Notes: a model not told the origin generated them from the letters alone. Positions 35,970 through 44,745 are shown, counted from the stretch's first letter. The stretch: DNA of 64,000 nt from Sulfidibacter corallicola (GCF_017498545.1 NZ_CP071793.1:2728001-2792000), one strand, 5' to 3'. Made by a program: numbers and translations.

Positions 35970-36587
35970 TCATTTGGAGGGGGGCCGGGGAAGTGGACCG
36001 AGATCACCGCCCGGCGAAAGGCCGACTCGATTGACGAAATCGACCCGAGCCCAGTCCCGCGCCACGCCGATCTTGGTCACGCTGTTGTAGTCGAGCTGAA
36101 AACGGGCCGCGATGTGGGGAGCCAAACCCGCGAGCACGGCGAGCAGGGCCTTGATCACGCCGGCGTGGGTGAAGATCACGACGGGCTGCGCAGATTCCGG
36201 CCGAAGCCGGTCGCCCCAAAACTCTCGAACGCGTTCGATCACCTCGAAAAAGGATTCTCCATCCGGAGGACGGTACGCCACGATGTCGGCGACCCATGCA
36301 TCGACTTCCGCGCGCGGGATGGCACGCCACAGCCGGTTTTCCCAAGAACCGAAATCCATCTCGCGAAGCCGGGCATCGCGTGGGGCTTGGGACTCGTAGA
36401 GGTCGGCCATTTGGGTACAGCGCCCCAAGGGACTGGTCCAGACCTGCGCGTCGCCGGACTCGGGCAACAGCGAAAGCGCGGCACGCGCACCTTTCTGCCA
36501 TTCGGGAATCAGCGGAACGTCGCTGCTTCCATAGCAGTGGGAACCTTTTGTATGAACCGGAGGGTGACGAACGAGGAAGATTTCCAT
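35970..36587 (-). CDS. cobC: Histidine phosphatase, probable alpha-ribazole phosphatase CobC
   Basis: 205 residues of the phosphoglycerate-mutase superfamily. LVRHPPVHTKG carries the catalytic Arg-His, HCYGSSDVPL is the CobC-type phrase, EMDFGSWENRLW contributes the acidic residue, and VIFTHAGVIKALL the second catalytic His. It would remove the phosphate from alpha-ribazole-5'-phosphate or from the cobalamin phosphate in the last steps of B12 nucleotide-loop assembly. The same-strand cobS and cobT just beyond the repeat block support this. The stand-alone family is broad, so the substrate rests on context. Confidence 0.82.
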   Translation of the reverse strand: MEIFLVRHPPVHTKGSHCYGSSDVPLIPEWQKGARAALSLLPESGDAQVWTSPLGRCTQMADLYESQAPRDARLREMDFGSWENRLWRAIPRAEVDAWVADIVAYRPPDGESFFEVIERVREFWGDRLRPESAQPVVIFTHAGVIKALLAVLAGLAPHIAARFQLDYNSVTKIGVARDWARVDFVNRVGLSPGGDLGPLPRPPSK

Positions 36588-36777
36588 CTTCGACTCCAGG
36601 GTGAAGGGTCACTGCGACGACCTTAATGAATTTCGGTTCGTTTTTGAAGTGGGAAGTCCCTCCCGGCGTGACGCGGAATCCGTGACCAGCACAATGCGGC
36701 TCGACGCCGTTTCCTCCGCGACCTCTCTTGAAACGACTCTGCCCGGAGTTCTCGAATGCCGAGGGATTCGTCGTGCC

Positions 36778-36811
36778 AGGTAGGTTCATCCGCCGGATGA
36801 ACTAGTCGAAG
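36778..36811 (-). repeat. Palindromic repeat unit (GTTCATCC type)
   Basis: CAGGTAG, then arms GTTCATCC / GGATGAAC with GCC loop (36784-36802), then TAGTCGAAG. On the minus strand this is CTTCGA, palindrome, CTACCTG, the family order. The arm sequence is unlike any other unit in the window, yet fully complementary. Confidence 0.82.
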
Positions 36812-37010
36812 TAATCCAGGCTTCGAAAGATCGAATCGTAAAAGAGCGAAGCAGAGAAGTCCGGCCTCTGGATCTCTCGATGATCGATTTCGATCTTTGC
36901 TCAACCTACAGGCTTTACGTCTCTTGCGCGCGTGCAGGCTCTCCGAATCGGCTCACTTCGCGTTTTTTCTTTTCCGAAATCGAGCGGGCTTGCCCCTCGT
37001 CCGCGACCTT

Positions 37011-37120
37011 GTTATGCAACAAACTATGTAAAACTCGAAGATAAAGCCAAAAACCTAAAAATGCGGTTGTGCGGGAAGTTCGTCAATAAATGTCGGCACA
37101 GCGGGCCAACCTACCGCCAT
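37011..37120 (+). repeat. Compound repeat: AT-rich tail plus palindromic unit
   Basis: An AT-rich stretch containing CTCGAAGATAAAGCC and CCTAAAAATGCGG leads into AATGTCGGCACAGCGGGCCAACCTACCG. The same tail and unit occur in inverted orientation at 48521-48683. The palindrome here is imperfect (GGCACAGCGGGCC). Confidence 0.8.
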
Positions 37121-37170
37121 CGCAACCCTCTCCATGAGGCGGGTACTCCTGAATTATGAGCTTCGACTAC

Positions 37171-37365
37171 TGGTGACACAGCTTGCCGACGTCCACGCTT
37201 CGCTCTTGTGACAACTGGCTTTTTGCGGCTTGCGTCACTTCGAAATGTCGGCCCAGCGGGCCAACCTACCGGGCACGACGCCCCTTTCGTAAATGCGGGA
37301 ACTCCCAAGAGATTCGCTTCGATTAGTTTCTGATCTGAAACCCAGGCCCCCGGCCTAGGCGGAGG
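37171..37365 (+). repeat. Compound repeat with GGCCC-type palindrome
   Basis: From GCCGACGTCCACGCTTCGC through CTTCGAAATGTC, palindrome GGCCC-AGC-GGGCC (37250-37262), AACCTACCG, spacer with GCGGGAACTCCC, then TTCGCTTCGATTAG and a GTTTC..GAAAC inverted repeat. About 92 bp of it is nearly identical to 45267-45360. The block 36778-37365 separates cobC from cobS and contains no gene. Confidence 0.85.
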
Positions 37366-37396
37366 CTCCGTAGTAAAAATCCGAAGTTACCGCCGC

Positions 37397-38224
37397 TCAG
37401 GATAAAAAAGCAAGCAGACCCAGGTAGGTGGCCACCTCGCCGATCTGCTGGATCGCACCGAGGCAGTCGCCGGTGTACCCACCGATCTCGCGTCGAAACC
37501 GCAGGTACAGGCAGATACTGACCAACGCGACCACCGCAAGCGGCATCACCACCAGAGGCAGAGGTAGCAGTGCGAGGGGCAGACTCCCCCAAAGCACCGC
37601 CAACCCGAGCCCGAACGTGGAAAGGCCGGTGGCCATCGGCTTGACCTTGCTGGTCAGGTCGGCGCGGGCATAGCTTCCGCGGTAGATGATCAAAACCGGC
37701 CCGAGCCGGCTTGCGGCATGAGCCACGATCAGGGCGACCGCCACCCGGCTCGGTTCGCCCAGATGGGCCAGGGCCGTCACCTTGAGTCCCAGGACCAAAC
37801 CAAGCCCGAGCGCGCCGAACGTACCCAACCGCGAATCCTTCATGATCTCGAGAATACGGTCGCGCCCCCAACCGCCTCCGAAACCATCGCACACATCGGC
37901 CAAACCATCCTCGTGGAACCCGCCCGTGAGCAGCACCGTGGCGACCACCGACAGCAGGACCGCGATCCAGGTCGGCCAAACCAGGGCGGCCAGCCAGAAA
38001 ACGGCCGCCCCCACCGCCCCGACCAGAATGCCCACCAGAGGGAAGTAGGCCGCGGACTGGTTGAGGAAGACCTCGGAATAGCGAACCCATCGCGGAACCG
38101 GAATTCGCGTGAAAAACATGAGGGCGTTGAAGAACACGTGGCCCTGTTCCGCCAGTCGAAACGGCGGGCAGGCGCGCGACGCGGCGAATGCTCGCTCGGT
38201 CGCGGCGGGCCGGTCCTCATTCAT
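37397..38224 (-). CDS. cobS: Adenosylcobinamide-GDP ribazoletransferase (cobalamin synthase)
   Basis: 275 residues, a polytopic membrane protein with 6-7 hydrophobic segments. The CobS signature is intact: TGGFHEDGLADVCDGFGGG and ILEIMKDSRLGTFG, plus the C-terminal IGGYTGDCLGAIQQI. It joins adenosylcobinamide-GDP to alpha-ribazole at the inner membrane to give adenosylcobalamin. It starts inside the end of cobT (8-bp overlap), so the two are translated together. The true start could be a few codons later, because the first 25 residues are less conserved-looking. Confidence 0.95.
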   Translation of the reverse strand: MNEDRPAATERAFAASRACPPFRLAEQGHVFFNALMFFTRIPVPRWVRYSEVFLNQSAAYFPLVGILVGAVGAAVFWLAALVWPTWIAVLLSVVATVLLTGGFHEDGLADVCDGFGGGWGRDRILEIMKDSRLGTFGALGLGLVLGLKVTALAHLGEPSRVAVALIVAHAASRLGPVLIIYRGSYARADLTSKVKPMATGLSTFGLGLAVLWGSLPLALLPLPLVVMPLAVVALVSICLYLRFRREIGGYTGDCLGAIQQIGEVATYLGLLAFLS

Positions 38225-39254
38225 CGGCGCGGCTCACGCCGGCATCGTCGAACGAGGCCATGTCGCTCATGAAGGCGCAGGCCGCCCGCAAGATCGGAAT
38301 CGCAAGCGCCGCCCCGGTGCCTTCACCCAGGCGCATATCCAACTGAAGCAGAGACTTGCGATCCAGAAAACGAAGCATGTCGCGGTGGCCGCGCTCGTTG
38401 GAGCAATGCCCGAAAAAGCAATAATCCAGGACAGGGGGAGATATTTTCTGGGCGACCAACAGGGCCGCGGTCACGATGAAGCCGTCGACCACGATGCTCA
38501 TGCCGAGGCGGGCCGCAGCCAGCATGCCACCGCAAATCATGGCCAGTTCGAAGCCGCCGTACTGCTGCAGCGCGGCCAGCGGCGTCCGGCAGTGAGGCAC
38601 GCGGGCGGCAGCCTGTTCCAAGATCGCCAATTTGCGGGCCACACCGGATTCGTCCAAGCCGGTGCCGCGCCCCACGCAGGATTCCAAGGGCAGACCCGTC
38701 ATGAGGTGCATCAATACGGCCGCGGACGAGGTGTTGCCGATCCCCATTTCGCCGAAACCCACCGTGTTGCAACCGTCCTCGGCGAGCGTTTCCACCAGGT
38801 GTTCGCCAGTGGCCAGGGCCGTCTCGCACTGTTCGAGCGTCATCGCCGGCGCCACCAAAAAGTTGGCGGTACCCATGGCGATCTTGCGATCGATGAGATT
38901 TGGGTGCGACGGCACATCTCCAGCGATCCCGGCATCGACGATTTTCAGATCGATACCGTGCAGTCGGGCGAACACGTTGATCGCGGCTCCACCGGAGATG
39001 AAATTGAGCACCATCTGGCGAGTGACCGCGGAGGGATAGGAACTGACTCCTTCGGCGGTGATGCCGTGGTCTCCGGCGAAGACCAGCCAACTGGGCCGAA
39101 CGATTCGGGGCTTCATCTTCCCTTGAATGAGCGCCAGTTGCAGGGCCGCGGATTCGAGCATGCCCAGTGAACCGATGGGTTTGGTTTTGTTGTCGATGAA
39201 ATGCCGCACTTCGCGCTCCCGATCGCGCGAGACGGGCGGAACGGACCACCGCAT
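38217..39254 (-). CDS. cobT: Nicotinate-nucleotide--dimethylbenzimidazole phosphoribosyltransferase
   Basis: 345 residues from the ATG at 39254 (AAGGAG about 6 nt upstream); the open frame continues 40 codons upstream but without a start signal. Conserved CobT phrases: KTKPIGSLGMLE near the N-terminus, FAGDHGITAEGVSSYP, GEMGIGNTSSAAVL, and the catalytic Glu in RLGEGTGAALAIP. It makes alpha-ribazole-5'-phosphate from nicotinate mononucleotide and a lower-ligand base. With cobS and cobC it covers the lower-ligand assembly branch only; corrin-ring synthesis is absent here, consistent with cobinamide salvage or ring genes elsewhere. Confidence 0.96.
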   Translation of the reverse strand: MRWSVPPVSRDREREVRHFIDNKTKPIGSLGMLESAALQLALIQGKMKPRIVRPSWLVFAGDHGITAEGVSSYPSAVTRQMVLNFISGGAAINVFARLHGIDLKIVDAGIAGDVPSHPNLIDRKIAMGTANFLVAPAMTLEQCETALATGEHLVETLAEDGCNTVGFGEMGIGNTSSAAVLMHLMTGLPLESCVGRGTGLDESGVARKLAILEQAAARVPHCRTPLAALQQYGGFELAMICGGMLAAARLGMSIVVDGFIVTAALLVAQKISPPVLDYCFFGHCSNERGHRDMLRFLDRKSLLQLDMRLGEGTGAALAIPILRAACAFMSDMASFDDAGVSRADE

Positions 39255-39399
39255 GGCAGCTCCTTGAAGGGAAAAATCGGTAACGAACAAGCATCCGGAA
39301 GCGCGCCGATTCGCCGAGGCCCGAACGCCCGGGGCCCAAAAGATCGGATCCCGAATGGTCGGACTAAGCATCACGCTTCAACAATAATTCTATTTCCAG

Positions 39400-39480
39400 G
39401 CGCTTAGATAACAACTACCACCAGCGAACAGCTCCTGTCCAGTGGGCTCGTGTCGCAAAAACGGAGATCACCCAAAGCCG
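39400..39480 (-). promoter_or_regulatory. Possible degenerate cobalamin riboswitch upstream of cobT
   Basis: On the minus strand, GGGTGATCTCCG, GCGACACGAGCCCACTGG and ACAGGAG follow in the order of the B12-riboswitch core (GGTG..CC, GC.G..CCC.CCACTG, CAGGA). Spacings are shorter than usual and the final ACCTGCC box is poor, so this is tentative. It lies about 150-220 nt before the cobT start. The remainder of 39255-39728 shows no gene. Confidence 0.25.
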
Positions 39481-39728
39481 GATAAGCTCCCACGATTCCA
39501 TATCAATTAGAGATCGCAAGACAGGAATCTTAACAGATCGAGCGCCGACGTATGAAAAAACTGGATCGGGTGCTTTCCCATGAAGCGCCGATCACGGCTT
39601 CGGACAGGTTCCCTCCTCTCCCGCCGAACCTTATTTCACCTCGTGAAACTTGGTAATCACGAGGAATCTGTGATTACAATTGACGTATACCTACCACTGG
39701 AAATCAGTTCAAGGAGCGTCAAAACTCA

Positions 39729-41078
39729 TTGCAATACCGTGTGCTTGTCTACATCGCCTTTTTGATATGGACGGGTTTCTGTTTTGCCGGCAATCCACAT
39801 CCAGCGGTCGAACAGGTAAAGACCCCGAACATCTTGATTCTCTCCGTCGACACCCTTCGGAGCGACCGGCTCTCGGCCTACGGCTACGAGCGCCCCACGT
39901 CGCCGAACATCGACCGCCTGTTGGCCCGCGGCCTGCGGTTCGAGCGGGCGCGCACGGTGGAGCCGCTCACGGCCCCGGCCTGCATTTCGATGCTGACGGC
40001 GCTCTATCCCCACGAGCACGGCAGCTCTCGCAACGGCGTCCCGATGTTGCCGGACCTGTCATCGCTGCCGAAACTGCTGCGAGCCCAGGGGTACGCCACC
40101 GCCGCCTTCGTCAGCAATTGGACCCTGCGCACCAAGTTGACGGGTCTGGGCGAACATTTCGACCACTACGGGGAAGTGTTCACGCGGAAACGCTGGTTCG
40201 GCATGTTGTTGAGCGAGGCCACCGCGGAAGACATCTCCGAAAACGCTGCGACCTGGCTGAACCATCGCGATCGCGAAAAGCCGTTTTTGCTGTGGGCCCA
40301 TTACAGCGAGCCCCACGCGCCCTATCGTTTCCACCGCAAGTTCGCCGGCCGCCTGGGCATTCCCAAACAGGAGAAGGCCACCCAATCGGATCGCTACGAT
40401 ACCGAAATCGCCTTCACCGACCATCAAATCCAGTTGCTGTTGGATCGCCTGGAAGAAGAAGGTGTGATCGACGACACGTTGATCGTGTTTCTCTCCGACC
40501 ACGGCGAGAGCCTCGGCGAGCATCGATACTGGGGTCACGGCCGCAACCTCTACGAACCCTGCCTGCGCATTCCCATGGGCCTGATCTGGCCGGGGGTCAT
40601 CGAGCCGGGAACCGTGTATCGGGCGCCGGCGATGAACCTGGACATCCCGCCGACCCTGTTGGGTTTGATGAACATGCCCATCCCCCACCATTACCGCGGT
40701 TTCGATTGGAGCGCCGTCATTCGCGGCAACAGCCCACCGCCGACCACACGCACGACCTACCACCAGGCCCATCGCGGTGCGGTCCAGTCGCTGAAGGCGG
40801 CCGAACGCGGCAGGCGACGCGGCCTGTTGGAAGTGGGCATTCTGTCCGGCGGCGTCAAGGAAAGCCTGCGGGTCCGCAGCCAAACCCTGCGGCTGTTCGA
40901 CCTCGAGAACGATGCCGCGGAGTTGGCCAATCTGGCACCACGCAAGTCCAAGCCTTCCAAAGCGTTGGAGACATGGGCCCTCGAAGTGGAGCGCGGCTTG
41001 AACCAGGCGAGTGAGAACGATCTCCACCTCGCCGACGAGGATCTGGAGATGCTGCGATCGCTGGGTTATATCGACTGA
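39729..41078 (+). CDS. Exported sulfatase-superfamily hydrolase with Thr at the nucleophile position
   Basis: 449 residues starting at TTG 39729 (AAGGAG at 39710-39715, a longish spacing) followed by a signal peptide (VLVYIAFLIWTGFCFAG). Alkaline-phosphatase-fold motifs are clear: NILILSVDTLRSDRLSAYGY (metal Asp), SDHGESLGEHRYWGHG (metal Asp-His) and LYPHEHG. The position that in sulfatases is Cys/Ser-x-Pro-x-Arg reads LTAPACISMLTALYP, so there is no formylglycine motif and Thr is the likely nucleophile. This suggests a phosphoryl or other transferase/hydrolase rather than a classical sulfatase. The C-terminal EDLEMLRSLGYID is common in this branch. Confidence 0.88.
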   Translation: MQYRVLVYIAFLIWTGFCFAGNPHPAVEQVKTPNILILSVDTLRSDRLSAYGYERPTSPNIDRLLARGLRFERARTVEPLTAPACISMLTALYPHEHGSSRNGVPMLPDLSSLPKLLRAQGYATAAFVSNWTLRTKLTGLGEHFDHYGEVFTRKRWFGMLLSEATAEDISENAATWLNHRDREKPFLLWAHYSEPHAPYRFHRKFAGRLGIPKQEKATQSDRYDTEIAFTDHQIQLLLDRLEEEGVIDDTLIVFLSDHGESLGEHRYWGHGRNLYEPCLRIPMGLIWPGVIEPGTVYRAPAMNLDIPPTLLGLMNMPIPHHYRGFDWSAVIRGNSPPPTTRTTYHQAHRGAVQSLKAAERGRRRGLLEVGILSGGVKESLRVRSQTLRLFDLENDAAELANLAPRKSKPSKALETWALEVERGLNQASENDLHLADEDLEMLRSLGYID

Positions 41079-41265
41079 TCGGCCGTGGGTCCGGCCCGAC
41101 TCGATCGGGATCGCAAAGAGCGCATCCAGCAAGGATTTTTGATGCGGTCGACCACCGGTGCGGCCGGTGTCCCGCCGCCCCGCATGCCGAGACCCTTCCG
41201 CAAAGGGGTCCAAAAAGCTTTGATTTATGGCCGTTTACGTTGGGCCACCCGCGCTTGTGTAAAGC

Positions 41266-41295
41266 TTGACAGTCAAAAAATTCCAAACCTATAAT
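41266..41295 (+). promoter_or_regulatory. Consensus promoter of cutA
   Basis: Perfect TTGACA (41266-41271) and perfect TATAAT (41290-41295) with an 18-nt spacer. The start would lie near 41302, giving a leader of about 27 nt before the ATG at 41329. Confidence 0.9.
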
Positions 41296-41328
41296 CCTTC
41301 AGTGCAAAATGGCACGAGGTTTTCAAAC

Positions 41329-41658
41329 ATGACAGATGCCATCATGGTCATTACGACCGTCGGTTCAGAACAGCAAGCGATCACCATTGCCGAAGAGTTG
41401 ATTCAACAGGAACTCGTCGCTTGCGTGAACATCTTGCCGACCATGCGCTCGATCTACCGCTTCAAGGGTAAGGTTTTCGACGATGAGGAAAACATGCTCA
41501 TCCTCAAAACCACCCGCGACCTGTTTACCGATGTCTCGGCGGTCATCTCGCAGCTCCATACCTACGAAGTTCCCGAAATCGTGGCCTTTTCCGTGGAACA
41601 TTGCAAAGACGAATTCCTCGACTGGATTCGCCAAAACGTTCGCAAAACCGGTCGCTAG
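41329..41658 (+). CDS. cutA: CutA1 divalent-cation tolerance protein
   Basis: 109 residues, the usual CutA1 size. Typical phrases are MVITTVGSEQQAITIAEELI, LVACVNILPTMRSIYRFKGK, EENMLILKTT and HTYEVPEIVAF. CutA1 is a trimeric ferredoxin-like-fold protein, often linked to metal tolerance, with a still uncertain molecular role. ACGAGG lies upstream of the ATG. It has its own consensus promoter and lies 203 bp before pgsA, so co-transcription is possible but not shown. Confidence 0.95.
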   Translation: MTDAIMVITTVGSEQQAITIAEELIQQELVACVNILPTMRSIYRFKGKVFDDEENMLILKTTRDLFTDVSAVISQLHTYEVPEIVAFSVEHCKDEFLDWIRQNVRKTGR

Positions 41659-41861
41659 TCCCGTCGAGAGCCATTTTGTGGCATGGCTCACCAGGCCCAG
41701 GCGCCTCCATCATTGAGTCTACATTCTCGTATGATCGTCACTGATTTCGTGTTACTCTTTCGCCAAATTTGGGTCCGCTGCCGGATGCGCTTTCCGTTCA
41801 TGTTTCCCAAGCCTCGGAGGGCTTTGGTTTTGGATTACAAGATCAAAGAAGAGTTGTCGCC

Positions 41862-42449
41862 ATGAACGGTCCTACCAAACTTACCCTGCTGCGCATCGCG
41901 CTGATCCCCTTCATCTTGATTTTCAGCTACATGGATTCCCCCTGGAATAGCTGGGTGTCCTTGGCCATTTTCCTGATCGCCTCGTTGACCGACTGGTTGG
42001 ACGGCTACCTGGCCCGCAAAAACAATCAGATCACCATGCTCGGCAAACTCTTGGATCCCCTCGCCGACAAGCTCCTGGTGCTGACCGCCTTCCTGGTGAT
42101 TCTCGAGCACCGGTTCGTGCCGGCCTGGTTGGTGATTTTCATGATCGGCCGCGAAATGGCCATCACCGGGTTGCGGGCCTTTCTCGCCGCCGAGCGGATC
42201 GTGCTGGCGGCCGGGCAGACGGGAAAATGGAAGATGACGTTTCAGGTCATTGCATTGTCATTTTTGTTTGTCGGTGGTGTGTCCGATATTTTCTTGAAGA
42301 TCGGTTTGTATGCCGCCTATGCGGCGTTGTTACTCTCCTTGGTTTCCGCCTACCTATACGTGGCCAAATTTTGGGCACTTCTCGGTGAGAAGATCATGGC
42401 CGAACAAAACCAAAAGGGATCTCAGAAACATGGCCAAAGCGACCGATAA
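41862..42449 (+). CDS. pgsA: CDP-diacylglycerol--glycerol-3-phosphate 3-phosphatidyltransferase
   Basis: 195 residues. The CDP-alcohol phosphotransferase motif D-x2-D-G-x2-A-R-x8-G-x3-D-x3-D is complete as DWLDGYLARKNNQITMLGKLLDPLADK. The protein is hydrophobic with about 5-6 membrane segments. It makes phosphatidylglycerol-phosphate, the committed step to phosphatidylglycerol and cardiolipin. The C-terminus overlaps the next gene by 20 bp, and two membrane-protein genes follow, so this is a membrane-lipid operon. Confidence 0.95.
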   Translation: MNGPTKLTLLRIALIPFILIFSYMDSPWNSWVSLAIFLIASLTDWLDGYLARKNNQITMLGKLLDPLADKLLVLTAFLVILEHRFVPAWLVIFMIGREMAITGLRAFLAAERIVLAAGQTGKWKMTFQVIALSFLFVGGVSDIFLKIGLYAAYAALLLSLVSAYLYVAKFWALLGEKIMAEQNQKGSQKHGQSDR

Positions 42450-43224
42450 AACCCGACCCCACAAATTGCGCAAATTCTTTCTGACGGGACTTCTGTTTCT
42501 GTTCCCGATCGGTGTGACCTATTGGGTCCTCAGCATCCTCATCAGCAAGACCCAGGGATATGCCCGTCCCTTCGTCGAGCGGTTTCTGCAATTTTTCGTC
42601 GTGGGTTTCGAAGTGCCGAGCTGGCTCGTCACTTTCGTTTCCCTGATCCTGGTCCTGGTTTTCACCATCCTCGTGGGCTGGCTCGCCAGCTTCTATTTCG
42701 GCAAGAAATTCCTGGATCTCATCGACAAACTCATGCTCCGCCTGCCCGTGGTGCGCAGCGTCTACGGCGGCACCAAGCAAATCATCGACGCCCTCTCGTT
42801 CCAGCGGACGGCCGGATCGTTCAAGAAAGTCGTCATGCTCGAATACCCCAAGAAGGGGACCTGGGCCATGGGGTTCATCACCAACGAAAACCTGCCGGCC
42901 GCCAAGAACCTGTTCGGCCAGCCCATGGTCAGCGTCTTCATGCCCAGTACGCCCAACCCGACCACCGGCTTTCTGCTGTATTACGACCCCCGCGAGCTGT
43001 GGGTCCTGGACCTGAGTGTGGAAGAAGCCGTCAAATTGATCGTCAGTGCCGGTTTGGTCCTGCCGCAGGGACTTCGCAAAACACCCTACCCCATCGCCGA
43101 GGAACTGATCGAGCTCCATCCCGACCTGGTGAAGCCCGCAAATCCGGAGCCGGCGGTATCCGCGGATCCAGAGCGCGCGGATGCGGCGTCCGCGGACAGG
43201 GTGTCCGAGCTCACCTCGAAATGA
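42430..43224 (+). CDS. DUF502-family membrane protein
   Basis: 264 residues from ATG 42430 (AAGGGA upstream), inside the pgsA end. Two transmembrane helices (FFLTGLLFLFPIGVTYWVL; WLVTFVSLILVLVFTILVGWL) are followed by a soluble domain with RLPVVRSVYGGTKQI, GTWAMGFITNE, VFMPSTPNPTTGFLLYYD, the conserved phrases of DUF502. The C-terminal 35 residues are Ala/Pro/Asp-rich and low complexity. Function is unknown; the link to pgsA points to the membrane or envelope. Confidence 0.92.
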   Translation: MAKATDKTRPHKLRKFFLTGLLFLFPIGVTYWVLSILISKTQGYARPFVERFLQFFVVGFEVPSWLVTFVSLILVLVFTILVGWLASFYFGKKFLDLIDKLMLRLPVVRSVYGGTKQIIDALSFQRTAGSFKKVVMLEYPKKGTWAMGFITNENLPAAKNLFGQPMVSVFMPSTPNPTTGFLLYYDPRELWVLDLSVEEAVKLIVSAGLVLPQGLRKTPYPIAEELIELHPDLVKPANPEPAVSADPERADAASADRVSELTSK

Positions 43225-43267
43225 GGGACGCACCTCCCCGCACCCCAATCAAGGACACGAAGTAGCA

Positions 43268-44347
43268 TTGCCCGATATCCAAAGTCACACCGAGCCGAAG
43301 GCTGCCCGAAAAGCCAAACCCCGATGGGGCATTTGGCTTCAGTTCATCCTGGTGGCGCTGTGTCTCGGCTACGTCATCCGCAATGTTCTGGAACTGGGAC
43401 CCATGCGCGTGTGGGAAACGGCCCGCCAGGCCGATTCGACCTGGCTGGCGCTCTCGCTGCTGCCCTTGGTGGGGCGCTTCCTGGTCTGGGCGGTCAAGTG
43501 GTTTCTCATGCTGCGGCGCGAGCACCGGTTCGTGTGGTCCGACATCTTTCACCTCATCATGGTGAACAACTTCCTGAATCTGGTGACCCCTTCGGCCAAG
43601 CTCGCCGGCGGCCTGTTCCGCGGCTTCTACCTTGCCAAGACCTGTGACTGGCCCATGCGCCGCGCCTATGGCTGGACCCTGGCCGACCAAATCTCCATGC
43701 TGCTGGGGAACCTGTTCCTGTTCGGGATCTTGGCACTGTGGTCGGGCCTGTTTTTGGATGTGAAGCTGGCGGGCGGCACCTTGCCCATCCTGGGTGGGCT
43801 GTTGCTCATGGGTCTGGCGGCGCTGGTCTGGGGACGCGCCCATTTGTGGCGCGGCATCAGCAGGCCGCACATCCAGGCGAAACTGGATCGTTGGGTGCCC
43901 AACCGGTTCCTGCTGGAGTCCAATGGTGAGACGCGCCAGTGGCTGGCTCCCCTTTTGGGCCCGTTGCTGACCTCGGGAACCCGCGGTCAATGGTTCCGAG
44001 TGGAAATCTTTCTGTCCGCCTGCTCTTTCGCGATGTTGTGTCTCTCCAACGCATTGGTGTTGAAGTCCCTGGGGATCACCAGCGCGATCCCGCTCGTCGC
44101 GGTCATTCTCATGCTGGCCTATTTCGGAGGCACCATCGTGGGTGTCATGGGCGGCATCGGGGTCACCGAAGTATTCCTGATGACCCTCTACCCCTTGGCG
44201 GGCATTCCCGAGACGGCCGCCGCCGCGGGCGCGCTGCTGCACCGCGCCTCGTTTTACCTGATCACCCTGTCGATCGGTAGCGTGTCGTTTTGGATGAAGG
44301 GCCGGGCGCTGAAGGCCGCCATCCGGAGCCAGAAGGCGGTCGCCTGA
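43268..44347 (+). CDS. YbhN/UPF0104-like integral membrane protein (LPG-synthase TM-region family)
   Basis: 359 residues from TTG 43268, preceded by AAGGA 10 nt upstream; the frame is open further up but without a better start. About eight hydrophobic segments, with NNFLNLVTPSAKLAGGLFRGFYLAK and GGTIVGVMGGIGVTEVFLMTLY, typical of the flippase/LPG-synthase transmembrane family. These proteins move or modify phospholipids or isoprenoid lipids. Being 43 bp after the DUF502 gene and downstream of pgsA fits a role on phosphatidylglycerol. No soluble aminoacyl-transfer domain is present, so it is not a full MprF. Confidence 0.9.
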   Translation: MPDIQSHTEPKAARKAKPRWGIWLQFILVALCLGYVIRNVLELGPMRVWETARQADSTWLALSLLPLVGRFLVWAVKWFLMLRREHRFVWSDIFHLIMVNNFLNLVTPSAKLAGGLFRGFYLAKTCDWPMRRAYGWTLADQISMLLGNLFLFGILALWSGLFLDVKLAGGTLPILGGLLLMGLAALVWGRAHLWRGISRPHIQAKLDRWVPNRFLLESNGETRQWLAPLLGPLLTSGTRGQWFRVEIFLSACSFAMLCLSNALVLKSLGITSAIPLVAVILMLAYFGGTIVGVMGGIGVTEVFLMTLYPLAGIPETAAAAGALLHRASFYLITLSIGSVSFWMKGRALKAAIRSQKAVA

Positions 44348-44405
44348 GCCCATCGAAGCGATTCGGGCAGGAATTCCCGCATGTTTTGGGAGGCGTCGTG
44401 CTGTG

Positions 44406-44447
44406 GGTAGGGCACGGCCGGTAGGGCACGGCCGGTAGGGCACGGCC
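44406..44447. repeat. 14-bp tandem repeat, three units
   Basis: GGTAGGGCACGGCC occurs three times head to tail (44406, 44420, 44434) and a fourth start runs into GGTAGGGCCGCTGGCCCGAC, a palindromic unit of the interspersed family in reverse orientation. It seems the flank of one unit was expanded by slippage. Confidence 0.9.
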
Positions 44448-44470
44448 GGTAGGGCCGCTGGCCCGACATT

Positions 44471-44624
44471 TCGAAGCGACTAACCCAGGAGTTCCCGCAT
44501 GTAGAGAGTGCCGTGATGGCGGTAAGTTGGGCCGCTGGCCCGACCCTTCGAAGCGACTAACCCAGGAGTTCCCGCATGTAGAGAGTGCCGTGATGGCGGT
44601 AAGTTGGGCCGCTGGCCCGACATT
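44471..44624 (-). repeat. Two tandem 77-bp palindromic repeat units
   Basis: Two copies of exactly 77 bp (44471-44547, 44548-44624), each with TCGAAGCGACTAACCC, GAGTTCCCGCATG, GGCGGTAAGTT and the palindrome GGGCC-GCT-GGCCC. Compared with 37250-37262 (GGCCC/GGGCC on the other strand) the arms have swapped sequence but remain complementary. Confidence 0.92.
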
Positions 44625-44745
44625 TCGAAGCGACTCCGTGACAAGTTTGCACACACCTCGAGCGCGGAGCTCATTTTTTCCGATTCACCCGACGATCGAA
44701 GGCGAAGGTTCACAGGACCCGCATTTAGTGAGAGCCGCAGCGCTT

